Assembly (NCBI GenBank): GCA_900771975.1
Contig: CAAGPV010000082.1
Location: 1-45,950, forward strand
Direction: 5' to 3'
Source of the DNA: an uncultured Prevotella sp.
Lineage (GTDB): Bacteria; Bacteroidota; Bacteroidia; Bacteroidales; Bacteroidaceae
DNA length: 45,950 bases
In this document: one piece after another, positions 7,870 through 17,894 of the stretch
Layout: each line of letters opens with the position of its first letter
Position numbering within the stretch: position 1 is the first letter of the stretch
The notes under the pieces: model-generated
The model's input: only the letters and a program-made list of their open reading frames with translations
Told to the model about the DNA's origin: nothing
Database searches by the model: none
Program-made: the position numbers and the translations under genes

Positions 7870-9978
7870 ATGATGAAAAAACTATTGACAATTTCAGCTC
7901 TAACCATGACCACTTTGACAATAATGGGGCAAAAGCCAAACTATCCTCTACCACCAAAAGACGACACCATAGACGAATATTTTGGTGTAAAGGTTGCCGA
8001 TCCGTTCAGGCCATTGGAGAATGACACCTCGGCAACTACAGCTGCATGGGTAGAAGCCGAGAACAGGGTCACACAAGACTATCTCGCAAAAATACCGCAA
8101 CGTGACAAATACCTAAAAAGGCTAAAACAAGTTGTCAACTACCAAAAGGTATATACCCCTTTCGAAAAAAACGGAAAATGGTATATTTACAAGAACAACG
8201 GACTGCAAAACCAAGCCGTGCTCTACCAAATGGAAACGCCTGACGGAGAAGCTCATGTTTTTCTTGACCCAAACAAACTCAGCATCGACGGCACAGTAGC
8301 CCTAAAGGATATCTCCTTTTCAAACGACGGAAAATATTTTGCATACACCATCTCACGTAACGGAAGCGACTGGGAAGAAATCTACGTAATGGATGTAAAA
8401 ACCAGAACTTTGCTTGACGATCACATCGTCTGGGCCAAATTCACAGGGGCCGTATGGTGTGGAAACGGCTTCTATTATAGCGCGTATGACGCACCGGAAA
8501 AGGGAAAAGAGACTTCTGCAAAAAACGAAATACAGAAGGTTTATTACCACAAGATTGGCACAAAGCAGGCGGAAGACGTCCTCTTCTATGAAAACCCTGT
8601 AAACCCATTGCGCTTCTATGGCGTAGAAGTAAACCAAAAAGAAACCATGATGTTCCTTACAGAAGCAGGAATGGACCAAGGCGTAAACCTCTATGTACGC
8701 GACCTAAGAAAGCCCAACTCGCAATTTATTCAAATGACTGGCGACTGCACAAAAACCTATTATCCCATCGAAACAATTGGTGACACCATCTATTTACTCA
8801 CAAATGCCGGAGCGCCAAAATACAGGCTCATGGTGGCCAACATCAACAAACCTGGCTATAACGACTGGAAAGAACTGGTTCCGGAAAAAGATGCCGTCCT
8901 TGATGGCGTGACATTTGCAGATGGAGACAAAATGGTTCTTTCTTATAGCAAAGACAACTACTCTCATGCATATCTTTATAACATAAGCGGAGAAAAACTT
9001 AGGGAAATTTCCTTGCCGGGAATTGGCGATGCAAGTTTTAGCGGAAAGCGTGAGCGAAAAGAACTGTTCTACAACTATACTTCCTATACCGTCCCCACCA
9101 CCATCTATCAATATGACTTGGCAACAGGAAAAAGCAAAGCCTATAATGTGCCGAAAGTGAACTTCCGACTTGACAACTATACTTCAGAAATGGCTTTCTA
9201 TACATCGAAAGACGGAACCCGCATCCCCATTTTTCTGACCTACAAGAAAGGTTTGAAACGCAACGCAAAGAACCCTGTTCTCATGTATGGCTATGGCGGA
9301 TTTAACGTTACCTACCCACCCTATTTCTCTCCTATGAGAATTCCTTTCCTCGAAAACGGTGGCGTTTATGCTTATGTGGTATTGCGTGGCGGTGGAGAAT
9401 ACGGCGAAGACTGGCACTTGGCTGGAACTAAAATGCAAAAACAAAATGTTTTTGATGATTTCATCGCCGCAGCAGAGTGGCTTGTCAACAACAAATACAC
9501 CGACAAGCAACACCTGGCTTGTATAGGAGGAAGTAATGGCGGACTGCTTGTTGGCGCCTGCATGACCCAACGCCCCGATTTGTTTAAAGTGTGCATCCCT
9601 GAAGTTGGGGTCATGGACATGTTGCGTTATCACAAATTCACCATAGGATGGAACTGGGCACCAGATTACGGCACAAGCGAAGACAGCAAAGAAATGTTTG
9701 AGTATCTTAAGGGCTATTCGCCTCTTCACAACATAAAAGAAGGTGTAAGTTATCCTGCCACAATGATAACGACTGCCGATCACGACGATCGTGTCGTACC
9801 AGCCCATTCCTTTAAATTTGCAGCAAAACTTCAAGAAAGCCAGGCCGGGTCTGCCCCTATATTAATCAGAATAGACAGCAAAGCCGGACATGGAGGTGGG
9901 AAGCCCCTTAGCAAGCAAATGGAAGAGACGGCAGACATCTATGGCTTCATCATGTATCAACTTGGCATGAAGATGTAG
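7870..9978 (+). CDS. prolyl oligopeptidase (family S9A)
   Basis: The enzyme cleaves short peptides after proline and is probably exported: the N-terminus MMKKLLTISALTMTTLTIMG looks like a signal peptide. Residues about 25-420 match the seven-bladed propeller that restricts access to oligopeptides (the family hallmark PYPLPP..D..DEYFGVKVADPFRPLE begins it). The catalytic domain is about 430-702. The nucleophile Ser555 lies in GGSNGG, the acid in ADHDDRVVP (637-643) and His674 in AGHGGG. The length (702) is normal for the family. A membrane acyltransferase gene follows after 57 bases and could be cotranscribed, but no functional link is evident. Confidence 0.9.
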   Translation: MMKKLLTISALTMTTLTIMGQKPNYPLPPKDDTIDEYFGVKVADPFRPLENDTSATTAAWVEAENRVTQDYLAKIPQRDKYLKRLKQVVNYQKVYTPFEKNGKWYIYKNNGLQNQAVLYQMETPDGEAHVFLDPNKLSIDGTVALKDISFSNDGKYFAYTISRNGSDWEEIYVMDVKTRTLLDDHIVWAKFTGAVWCGNGFYYSAYDAPEKGKETSAKNEIQKVYYHKIGTKQAEDVLFYENPVNPLRFYGVEVNQKETMMFLTEAGMDQGVNLYVRDLRKPNSQFIQMTGDCTKTYYPIETIGDTIYLLTNAGAPKYRLMVANINKPGYNDWKELVPEKDAVLDGVTFADGDKMVLSYSKDNYSHAYLYNISGEKLREISLPGIGDASFSGKRERKELFYNYTSYTVPTTIYQYDLATGKSKAYNVPKVNFRLDNYTSEMAFYTSKDGTRIPIFLTYKKGLKRNAKNPVLMYGYGGFNVTYPPYFSPMRIPFLENGGVYAYVVLRGGGEYGEDWHLAGTKMQKQNVFDDFIAAAEWLVNNKYTDKQHLACIGGSNGGLLVGACMTQRPDLFKVCIPEVGVMDMLRYHKFTIGWNWAPDYGTSEDSKEMFEYLKGYSPLHNIKEGVSYPATMITTADHDDRVVPAHSFKFAAKLQESQAGSAPILIRIDSKAGHGGGKPLSKQMEETADIYGFIMYQLGMKM

Positions 9979-10035
9979 TCGGCTCGTCAAAGCAACGCTT
10001 CGCCTTCATTCTATCCAACTATTTATACAGACACG

Positions 10036-11001
10036 ATGGGCAACCCCAACAACTTCCCTTGCAACAAACGTATAGATGAACTTGATTTCATGAAATTCGT
10101 GTTCATCGTTCTCATGATAGCATTCCATCTAACCTACATAAGTTCACTCTATCCAGAACTGAAACGGTTTGTCTATACCTTTCACATGCCTGCATTTCTT
10201 GTTATCTCCGGCTTCGTCATGAACATCCAGAAGACGCCTCGCAAGTTTGCACGCACCATGTGGTGGCTATTCGTACCCTACGTTGTCATGGAATCAGGCT
10301 ATATCTTGATGGCTTCCGCCCTTCCCATCAAAGAGCACATCGCCCATCTCACCCCCTCCGTCTTTGCCCAATGCCTTGTCGTGCATCCCTTAGGCCCTTA
10401 CTGGTATCTGCAAACGCTTATAGTGTGTGGCTGCATCTATTATGGCATTTTCGCCACAATGCCTCGCCTTCCAATTGCAACCAAAATACTGATGATATGG
10501 GTTTCCTACTTCATTTGTTCAAAACTGGAAATTCTTTCGCTCTCTTGCGGATGCTTCTTTCTTGCCGGTGTAGCAATAAAACAACTTGGCTTCAAGCTCC
10601 ACAAAACATTGGCCCTATCATGGTGGGCTCTTGTTGGGATGGCAATAATAGCATCAGATGTGACCCACTATGATAGAAATACGGTTTATGGAATAGCCAT
10701 AGTCTATTTGGCCATGAGCATTAGCGTCTTCATCTTCGGCTTTATAAAAGGGACGGTTCGCTCTGCTTGCCTTTACATAGGACGTCACACGCTTAGCATA
10801 ATCTTATTCTCTCCTATTTTTACACTACTTTGCAAACCATTGGTGCCCTTGTTTTCGTTCGACAAAACGGGGATGTTGTTCCTCATCATCGCTGAGATTA
10901 TAGTCTTGTCAGGGTCTATCGGAATTTCCTTGATTATGGATTATTTACATATTTCTCCTTATTTTTTCGGAAAATATGTCGTATCCGACCGCCGGAAATA
11001 A
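10036..11001 (+). CDS. membrane acyltransferase, family 3 (OafA/YrhL type)
   Basis: A 321-residue polytopic protein with about ten hydrophobic helices. The start RIDELDFMKFVFIVLMIAFH carries the conserved His of acyltransferase family 3 (PF01757), and HMPAFLVISGFVMN is the typical second helix segment with its S-G-F. Relatives move acetyl or succinyl groups onto envelope sugars, but the acceptor cannot be told here. It follows the peptidase gene by 57 bases and converges on recQ. ATG at 10036 has no better rival; the hydrophobic domain begins soon after it. Confidence 0.75.
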   Translation: MGNPNNFPCNKRIDELDFMKFVFIVLMIAFHLTYISSLYPELKRFVYTFHMPAFLVISGFVMNIQKTPRKFARTMWWLFVPYVVMESGYILMASALPIKEHIAHLTPSVFAQCLVVHPLGPYWYLQTLIVCGCIYYGIFATMPRLPIATKILMIWVSYFICSKLEILSLSCGCFFLAGVAIKQLGFKLHKTLALSWWALVGMAIIASDVTHYDRNTVYGIAIVYLAMSISVFIFGFIKGTVRSACLYIGRHTLSIILFSPIFTLLCKPLVPLFSFDKTGMLFLIIAEIIVLSGSIGISLIMDYLHISPYFFGKYVVSDRRK

Positions 11002-11051
11002 TCTGTAAAGGAAAAGGATCATGCAAAGAGAGAAATCTAAAAGGAAAGTCT

Positions 11052-12953
11052 TTACCGTCCTATGCCATTCTGCCAAAGGCAGCCTTCACCTTTAATTATG
11101 ATTTCCTCATCTATTAATGACTCAATAACAACTTTGAGCATATCACGCTCGAATGGCAAGGACAAAACCTCACAAATCGGATGCTTTTGTCCGTCCGATA
11201 GTAGATGCAATAACGAAAGACGAACATGAGCAAGCTGGTCCTTTTCCATCTTATGGCCTTTACAGACATCACAATGGCCACAGTTGTGGGTGTCGGTCTC
11301 TCCAAAATAGCGTAACAGTTGTCTGCTTCTGCAAACATCAAAACAGGTCAAGTAAGAAATCATTGCGTCTATACGCTCAATGAAGCTTTTCTTTCGTTCT
11401 TCATACACTTCTGGCCCAAGTATTACATCAGACCCATCAATACGGTCTTTGAGATAAGTTATTTGAGGAACATTGCGTCTCGGGACAAATTCTATAATTC
11501 GTTTACGACTTAAACTTGTTAGCAGAAGATATAGCTCTTCACGGGAATAGCCTATCTTTTGAGCCAAAAAAGTTTCATCAATAGAGGAAAAATCCGAAAA
11601 CAACCCACCATACGTTCGGGCTAACACTTCAAGCGTCATGTGCTCTTTCGGCGAAAGGCCTTCAATGTTATAAAAGTCCTCATGGCTAATGGTTATTCTC
11701 ACCCTTGCCCGTGTGTCGGGTTCGAGTTCATACTGAAGATATCCTGCCCGTTGTAAAATCAATAGAGACGAATGTACCAACAACGGGAAACGATGATAGA
11801 CAGAACAAAATTTTTCTATCGAAAACTCCCAGGTAGTACCTATACCACTATTGATTCCTATTTGAAAGAAATAAGCAATCTCGTCATAGATTTGACGAAT
11901 AACCTCTTTCTCGGGAAATGTACGTGCCACCCTGGCCCTAAGTTTTGCTTCGTCTCCCCGGCAATAAAGCACTACTGACTGTGCAGGCAGTCCGTCTCGA
12001 CCCGCCCTACCTGCTTCCTGAAAATATTCTTCAATAGAATTAGGAGACTCCACATGAACCACTAAACGTACATCTGGCTTGTCAATTCCCATACCAAAAG
12101 CATTTGTGGCCACAATGACACGCACCTTGTTTTGTTGCCAGTCGTCTTGCCGTTCCTCTTTGGTATGGGGATCCAAACCTGCATGATACCATGTTGCACC
12201 AACTCCCTCTGAACATAACGTCAACGCCAAATCACGACATTGCTTCCTGCTGCGGCAATAAACGATGGCTGAGCCTTCTGTCCTCATAAGAAGATGGACA
12301 AGTTCTGCAACTTTGTCTGTAGTTTCACGCACGACATATGCCAAATTATCACGCGCAAAACTCATTTTAAACAGGTTCTTTTCCTTAAACCCCAACCGGT
12401 TTTGAATATCTTCTACAACATTCGGCGTAGCCGTAGCCGTAAGGGCAAGAACCGGTATTTGAGGCAATAACTTCCGAACGGCAATTATTTCCAGATAAGA
12501 CGGGCGGAAATCATAGCCCCATTGGCTAATGCAATGAGCTTCGTCTACAGTTAGAAACGATAGCTTCATGTGAGCTAACTTGGAAAGAAATAACTCGGAG
12601 CGAAGTCTCTCCGGTGAGATATAGAGTAGCTTAACCCCTCCAAAAATGGCGTTTTCAAGAATTGAAAGTATCTGGTCGCGAGTCATTCCGGAATAGATGG
12701 CACTCGCCTGTATTCCCAAATGACGCAAATGGTCAACCTGATCTTTCATTAATGAAATAAGAGGAGTTACAACCAGACAAACGCCCTTTAATGCTAAAGC
12801 TGGAACTTGAAAAGTGAGCGATTTTCCTCCACCGGTAGGCATTAGTCCAAGCGTATCACGACCGCTTCCAATGCTCTCAATAATCTGACGTTGGATGCCA
12901 CGAAAGTTTGTGTACCCCCAGTATTGGTGAAGAATGGCTAAATATCTATCCAC
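11052..12953 (-). CDS. recQ: ATP-dependent DNA helicase RecQ
   Basis: A 3'-5' DNA helicase for recombination and fork repair. Helicase motifs are clear: motif 0 (FRGIQRQIIES), Walker A TGGGKS (40-45), DEAH (137-140), TATATP, the QEAGRAGRDG motif VI, a zinc-binding set ending CGHCDVC, and a winged-helix region. The protein (633 aa) has no obvious HRDC domain of the usual kind; the C-terminal 60 residues are short and different. The start is GTG at 12953, whose G is also the last base of the recJ stop TAG (TAGTG), so translation is probably coupled to recJ. The shared operon pairs a helicase with the exonuclease that digests the strands it opens. Confidence 0.9.
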   Translation of the reverse strand: MDRYLAILHQYWGYTNFRGIQRQIIESIGSGRDTLGLMPTGGGKSLTFQVPALALKGVCLVVTPLISLMKDQVDHLRHLGIQASAIYSGMTRDQILSILENAIFGGVKLLYISPERLRSELFLSKLAHMKLSFLTVDEAHCISQWGYDFRPSYLEIIAVRKLLPQIPVLALTATATPNVVEDIQNRLGFKEKNLFKMSFARDNLAYVVRETTDKVAELVHLLMRTEGSAIVYCRSRKQCRDLALTLCSEGVGATWYHAGLDPHTKEERQDDWQQNKVRVIVATNAFGMGIDKPDVRLVVHVESPNSIEEYFQEAGRAGRDGLPAQSVVLYCRGDEAKLRARVARTFPEKEVIRQIYDEIAYFFQIGINSGIGTTWEFSIEKFCSVYHRFPLLVHSSLLILQRAGYLQYELEPDTRARVRITISHEDFYNIEGLSPKEHMTLEVLARTYGGLFSDFSSIDETFLAQKIGYSREELYLLLTSLSRKRIIEFVPRRNVPQITYLKDRIDGSDVILGPEVYEERKKSFIERIDAMISYLTCFDVCRSRQLLRYFGETDTHNCGHCDVCKGHKMEKDQLAHVRLSLLHLLSDGQKHPICEVLSLPFERDMLKVVIESLIDEEIIIKGEGCLWQNGIGR

Positions 12954-14683
12954 TACTGTTTTTCTTCCTCTGTTGGCCGAATGTCTTCTATCTGCAATTG
13001 AACAGCTCCATGCTTGAACACATTATCCTCAATTGTATAAGCAATATCAAAAGACCTTTTACTTTTGATGTAACGAGCAGATGCACTTTGACCAAAAGCA
13101 ATTCCATTCATTACGTTGTTCGATTTGGAATCAACCAGTTCCAACTTGATATGCTCTTGTTCACGACCAACAACCTTACTGGTACCAAAATCATAAACAT
13201 CTTTTGTACAGAAAATAGGCTTGGTGTTTAACGGGCCAAAAGGCGCAAACCGCTTTAAATCATTATGCAGTTTTTTGGAAATATCCTTAAAGTCGATTAC
13301 AGCATCAACATTTAACAACGCCTCTGTTTGTTCAGGTTGAATATGTTGGGCCACATATTGCTGGAACCGATCCCGGAACTTTTTAACGTCACTCCACTTT
13401 AAGGTCAAACCAGCAGCATAGGTATGTCCACCAAAATTCACCAATAAATCTCTACAACTTTTAACGGCTGAGTAAACATCAAAGCCAGCAACACTACGTG
13501 CCGAACCAGTTGCAAAATCGCCGTCACGCGTAAGAACAACTGTCGGACGGAAATAAATTTCTGTCAGACGAGAAGCAACGATACCTATAACCCCCTTTTT
13601 CCAGCCTTCATCATACAGAACAATGCTTGACTGATGCTTTTGTGTGTCAAGACGAGCCACTATTTGGTTAGCTTCCTCCGTCATATGGCGATCAACATCC
13701 TTGCGTTGTTCGTTATATAAATCTATATGTTTTGCCTCTTGAAGAGCCACTCCGAAATCACGTTCCACCAATAGGTCTACACTTTCACGACCACTCTCCA
13801 TCCTGCCAGAAGCATTAATACGGGGACCTATTTTGAAAACAATATCGCTCATGGAGAGCTCCCTACCTGTCAACCCACACGTGTCTATAATGGCTTTCAA
13901 GCCAATACTTGGATTTTGATTGAGTTGCTTCAATCCATGAAAAGCCAATATTCGGTTCTCGTCTACAACAGGAACAAGATCGGCAGCAATACTTACCGCA
14001 CAGAAATCTAACAAAGGAATAAGCCGGGAAAACGGTATACCATTGTTTTTGGCAAAAGCTTGCATAAACTTGAAACCTACTCCACACCCACACAAGTCTT
14101 TAAACGGATATGGGTCGTTGTCTTGTTTCGGATTAAGAATAGCGACAGCATTAGGTAGTTGTTCATCGGGCATATGATGGTCACACACGATAAAATCAAT
14201 GCCTAATGACTTTGCATAAGCTATCTCTTCTATCGCCTTTATGCCACAATCAAGAATAATGATAAGTTTTACACCCGTCTGCTTTGCATAATCAACACCT
14301 CTATTGCTCACACCATACCCTTCATCGTAACGATCTGGAATATAGTAATCAATATTTGAATAGTATTGCCTTAGGAACTTATAGACCAATGCAACTGCCG
14401 TACAACCGTCCACGTCATAATCTCCGTATACCAATATTCGCTCTTTACGACCCATTGCATCATTAAGCCGTTCGACAGCTATATCCATATCTTTCATAAC
14501 AAATGGATTAATCAAATCGGCCAATTGTGGGCGAAAAAAGCGTTTAGCAGCACACTCGGTGGTAACACCCCGTTTAACCAACAAAGATGTTAATACCGGA
14601 CTAATGCAAAGTTTAGCAGCTAATTCCTTTGCTACCTGAGATTGCTCTGGCGTTGGCTTTTCGTAGTTCCATCTAAAATGCAT
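12953..14683 (-). CDS. recJ: single-stranded-DNA exonuclease RecJ
   Basis: A 5'-3' exonuclease on single-stranded DNA acting in mismatch and recombinational repair. DHH-family metal ligands are visible: GDYDVDG (88-93, Asp88/90/92), LDCG (145-148) and DHH (168-170). The DHHA1 motif GGHTYAAG follows, and a C-terminal OB-fold region completes the usual 570-residue layout. ATG at 14683 is a good start. It is the first gene of a two-gene operon; its stop overlaps the recQ start by one base. A well-spaced promoter lies at 14798-14829. Confidence 0.93.
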   Translation of the reverse strand: MHFRWNYEKPTPEQSQVAKELAAKLCISPVLTSLLVKRGVTTECAAKRFFRPQLADLINPFVMKDMDIAVERLNDAMGRKERILVYGDYDVDGCTAVALVYKFLRQYYSNIDYYIPDRYDEGYGVSNRGVDYAKQTGVKLIIILDCGIKAIEEIAYAKSLGIDFIVCDHHMPDEQLPNAVAILNPKQDNDPYPFKDLCGCGVGFKFMQAFAKNNGIPFSRLIPLLDFCAVSIAADLVPVVDENRILAFHGLKQLNQNPSIGLKAIIDTCGLTGRELSMSDIVFKIGPRINASGRMESGRESVDLLVERDFGVALQEAKHIDLYNEQRKDVDRHMTEEANQIVARLDTQKHQSSIVLYDEGWKKGVIGIVASRLTEIYFRPTVVLTRDGDFATGSARSVAGFDVYSAVKSCRDLLVNFGGHTYAAGLTLKWSDVKKFRDRFQQYVAQHIQPEQTEALLNVDAVIDFKDISKKLHNDLKRFAPFGPLNTKPIFCTKDVYDFGTSKVVGREQEHIKLELVDSKSNNVMNGIAFGQSASARYIKSKRSFDIAYTIEDNVFKHGAVQLQIEDIRPTEEEKQ

Positions 14684-14797
14684 TTATAATATTCTTATCT
14701 ATCAGATTATACAATTCTAATACTACCAAGTTGACAAGGTCACATTTATGAAGAAAGCTTAGGAAAATGAAAAACACCCACTTTTCTTACATAACTG

Positions 14798-14829
14798 CAA
14801 AGTTAACAAAAAGGTTTACAACCAACAAA
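14798..14829 (-). promoter_or_regulatory. promoter of recJ-recQ
   Basis: On the minus strand TTTG (14826-14829) and TAACTTTG (14798-14805) are separated by 20 bases. The transcript would start around 14790 and carry a leader of about 100 bases. Confidence 0.65.
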
Positions 14830-14873
14830 TTAAGGACTGTATAATTCCGTTAAATAAAGATACCAACCACTAT

Positions 14874-14907
14874 AAAAAAAGGGTTAGACTTAAGAAAAGC
14901 CTAACCC
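14874..14907 (-). terminator. rho-independent terminator of the nuo operon
   Basis: A stem pairs GGGTTAG (14881-14887) with CTAACCC, extended after one mismatch by CTT/AAG around a small loop. In the minus direction it is followed by seven T (14874-14880). It lies 20 bases after the nuoN stop codon. Confidence 0.85.
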
Positions 14908-14926
14908 CGAAATTATCTGTAGAGAA

Positions 14927-16360
14927 TTAAACAGTTGCTAACCAATCATAAACAAAACTGCAAACACCCATAAGAATTACACCAAGGGTACACAATGCCA
15001 ATGCAAATTTGGTGTTCACATCGCTTTTGAAAGTAGGTAAAGGTGTATCGCTGTGGGATATATACATTGCCTTTACTATCTTTAGATAATAATACAAACT
15101 TATTACCGTGTTAAGCAAAGCTATGAAAACCACACCATATGCCCATCCACCCATCGTTGTCTGAACATCTGCACCTTTTACTGCTGCCATGAAAACAAAG
15201 AACTTTGAGAACATACCAGCAAACGGAGGGACACCTCCAAGAGAGAATAGTGCCAACGTCATAAGAAAGGCAAGCTTTGGATTCGTCGTGTAAAAACCAT
15301 TATAGTCTTCAATCATCGTCTTGCCGTCATTGGCTTGTTCTACAACATTAATGATGGTAAAGACAGCCATGTTGGCTACAACATATACCAAGACATAAAA
15401 ACTCAAAGCCGTAACACTCATTGAAGTGTTACCTACAATAGCCAAAACTATATAACCTGCTTGAGAAATTGAGCTGAAAGCCATAAACCGCTTCAACTCT
15501 GATTGACGAATGGCAAAAAGGTTAGCGATAGTTATTGACAACACGATTACGATGAAAAGCAAACACGTCCAATAGGTTACTAATGACGCAAACACCTTCA
15601 TCAAGATTGTGCAAAGAGTGAAAGCTGCCGCTCCCTTGCTGACTACACTAAGATAACCAGTTACTGAGGTGGGAGCACCTTGATAGGTATCGGCTGTCCA
15701 AAAATGGAAAGGAACCAAAGAAATCTTAAATCCCAAACCACTAAAAAAGAACACCAAGCCCATTATAGACAATGCTGACGGAGTAATTTTTGAAACTACA
15801 TCATCATAATATAAGGTTCCTGTCGCAGCATAAAGGAGGCTGATACCATATAGCATCACACCACTTGAGAACGTAGCAGTAAGGATAAACTTAGCTGCCG
15901 CTTCTGCTGAATCATTACGATACTTGTCAAATGCCACCGTTGTAGCCAATGGCACGCTTGCCATTTCAAGTCCTAAGAAGAACATAAGGAAATGACCGGC
16001 ACTCATCATCACATACATACCGATCAACGTTGAAACGATAAGCATATAGAATTCACCTTCTTTGCCACTCTTAATAGCCCATGTCTTACTTTGTATTAAA
16101 ACAATTAACGTTCCAAAAGACAAGATAGCCTTCATCGCTTCCACACTATTAGATGTTACATACATTCCACCAAATGCAGAAGTAGCAACTTGTGGAAGAA
16201 GACAAACCAACGTTTGGGCAAACATCAAAACACAAACCAAAGGATTGAACCACTTGCGTTCCTGCGCCTTTGCCGAGATGAAATCTGCAACAAACAAGAT
16301 TATCAAAATTGATACCAAAGAAGCCTCTGGGACCATTTTCAAGAAATCACTGTAATTCAT
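14927..16360 (-). CDS. nuoN: NADH-quinone oxidoreductase subunit N
   Basis: One of three antiporter-like membrane subunits of complex I that carry protons. The 477-residue protein is almost wholly hydrophobic with about 14 helices. The conserved lysine-bearing and glutamate-bearing helices of the family can be seen (FFLGLEMASVPL, LGFKISLVPFHFWTADTYQGAPTSVTGYLS), as can the discontinuous-helix region (GGVPPFAGMFSKFFVF). Length is normal. It is the last gene of the operon, 21 bases after nuoM and directly before the terminator. Confidence 0.95.
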   Translation of the reverse strand: MNYSDFLKMVPEASLVSILIILFVADFISAKAQERKWFNPLVCVLMFAQTLVCLLPQVATSAFGGMYVTSNSVEAMKAILSFGTLIVLIQSKTWAIKSGKEGEFYMLIVSTLIGMYVMMSAGHFLMFFLGLEMASVPLATTVAFDKYRNDSAEAAAKFILTATFSSGVMLYGISLLYAATGTLYYDDVVSKITPSALSIMGLVFFFSGLGFKISLVPFHFWTADTYQGAPTSVTGYLSVVSKGAAAFTLCTILMKVFASLVTYWTCLLFIVIVLSITIANLFAIRQSELKRFMAFSSISQAGYIVLAIVGNTSMSVTALSFYVLVYVVANMAVFTIINVVEQANDGKTMIEDYNGFYTTNPKLAFLMTLALFSLGGVPPFAGMFSKFFVFMAAVKGADVQTTMGGWAYGVVFIALLNTVISLYYYLKIVKAMYISHSDTPLPTFKSDVNTKFALALCTLGVILMGVCSFVYDWLATV

Positions 16361-16381
16361 TTTAATATTTATGGTTAGGTT

Positions 16382-17890
16382 TTACAATGTTGAAAGGGTG
16401 CTGGCAAAAGGCAAGATATGGTTAAATATCGGTGCGACAGCATCAGAAATAACGTTTTGAGCCCATAATGGAGCTAATCCAAGACCTGCAACACAAAGGA
16501 TAAGTCCACCAATGGCTAATCTTTCATCCCAAGTGGCATCATGTAATGTTTCCAACTGAGGATTTGGCACCTTCTGGTAAAGGATCTTTCCTACAACTCG
16601 CAAGATGTAAACCGCAGTTATAACGATAGATGTACATGCTATGATGGTTGCAACACGATGGAAGGTACCAGCATTTTCAAAGGAGCCAACAAATATTGTC
16701 ATCTCTGCTACGAAACCAGAGAATCCCGGAAGACCTAAGTTTGCCAAACCTGCAACGACATAAGCAACAGACAAGAACGGAATAACTTTCATTAAGCCTC
16801 CTAATTTTCTAACATCACGAGTGCCTGCACGGTGGTAAATCATACCGATAACTGCAAAGAAAAGAGCTGTCATCAATCCGTGTGAAAGCATCTGAAGAAT
16901 GGCTCCGGTTATAGCTGTTTGAGTCATCATAAGCAGAGCAAACAAGACCATACCGCAATGGGAAACTGAGCTATAGGCATTGATATACTTCAAATCGGTC
17001 TGAACACAAGCAGACAATGCACCATAAACAACAGAGATGCAGGTAAGAACCAAAAAGACAGGAGCCCAGGTATTCAATGCATCTGGCAACAAATACATTG
17101 CTATACGCAAGCATCCATAACCTCCAAGTTTCATAAGTACTCCAGCATGCAACATGGAAACGGCCGTTGGCGCACTGGCATGACCGTCAGGAGACCATGT
17201 ATGGAAGGGGAACAAAGCGCCCAAAACGCCAAACCCGATAAAGACAAATGGGAAGAAAATTTTCTGAACTGCAACAGGAATATTGTGCAATTGAGCAATC
17301 TCAGTAACTTCCATTGTCTGAGCACCACTGAAATAATAGATACCAAGAATGCCCAAAATCAAGAGAGCGGAACCACCCATCAACATCAACGTCAACTTCA
17401 TGGCAGAATACTCTTTGGGTCCTGTACCCCAAACGCCGATGAGAAGATACATTGGTATCAAAGCAACTTCATAGAACATGAACATAGTAAACATATCCGT
17501 TGATATGAAGAAGCCAAATACACCAGAGCTTAAAAGAACGAACCAAAGGAAATATTCCTTTTTCATTGGCTCCAACTGCCAACTTGCAAAAGTACCGGTA
17601 AAAACAATTACAGCCGAAAGCAGTATCATTACAACAGATATACCATCCACTCCCACACTATAGCAGATATGCAAGGGAGCGAACCATGTTGCACTATAAG
17701 TCAACAACATAGCATCTGTATTGCCACTTGAGCGTTGTTGTATGAAGTAAATTGTCAACCAAATGGCGAGTCCAAGCAAGGCTGTTGCTCCAACTACCAT
17801 CACCCCACGTACTTGTTTATCATTGGCAGACATCCAAAGTCCCAATAACATAAGAAGGGGAATTACTACGAATAAAGTTAATATACTCAT
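16382..17890 (-). CDS. nuoM: NADH-quinone oxidoreductase subunit M
   Basis: Antiporter-like proton-carrying membrane subunit of complex I. The protein has 502 residues and about 14 helices. Signature segments are FMFYEVALIPMYLLIGVWG (with the key Glu), LFPFHTWSPDGHASAPTAVS (Lys/His-containing channel helix), AYSSVSHCGMVL and LPGFSGFVAEMTIF. The gene follows nuoL by four bases, which fits tight cotranscription and coupled translation. Confidence 0.95.
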   Translation of the reverse strand: MSILTLFVVIPLLMLLGLWMSANDKQVRGVMVVGATALLGLAIWLTIYFIQQRSSGNTDAMLLTYSATWFAPLHICYSVGVDGISVVMILLSAVIVFTGTFASWQLEPMKKEYFLWFVLLSSGVFGFFISTDMFTMFMFYEVALIPMYLLIGVWGTGPKEYSAMKLTLMLMGGSALLILGILGIYYFSGAQTMEVTEIAQLHNIPVAVQKIFFPFVFIGFGVLGALFPFHTWSPDGHASAPTAVSMLHAGVLMKLGGYGCLRIAMYLLPDALNTWAPVFLVLTCISVVYGALSACVQTDLKYINAYSSVSHCGMVLFALLMMTQTAITGAILQMLSHGLMTALFFAVIGMIYHRAGTRDVRKLGGLMKVIPFLSVAYVVAGLANLGLPGFSGFVAEMTIFVGSFENAGTFHRVATIIACTSIVITAVYILRVVGKILYQKVPNPQLETLHDATWDERLAIGGLILCVAGLGLAPLWAQNVISDAVAPIFNHILPFASTLSTL

Positions 17891-17894
17891 CTTT

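Noticed and set aside
9184..9834. 216-codon minus-strand frame
   Set aside because: It is antisense to the catalytic domain of the prolyl oligopeptidase and is rich in chance Cys and His.
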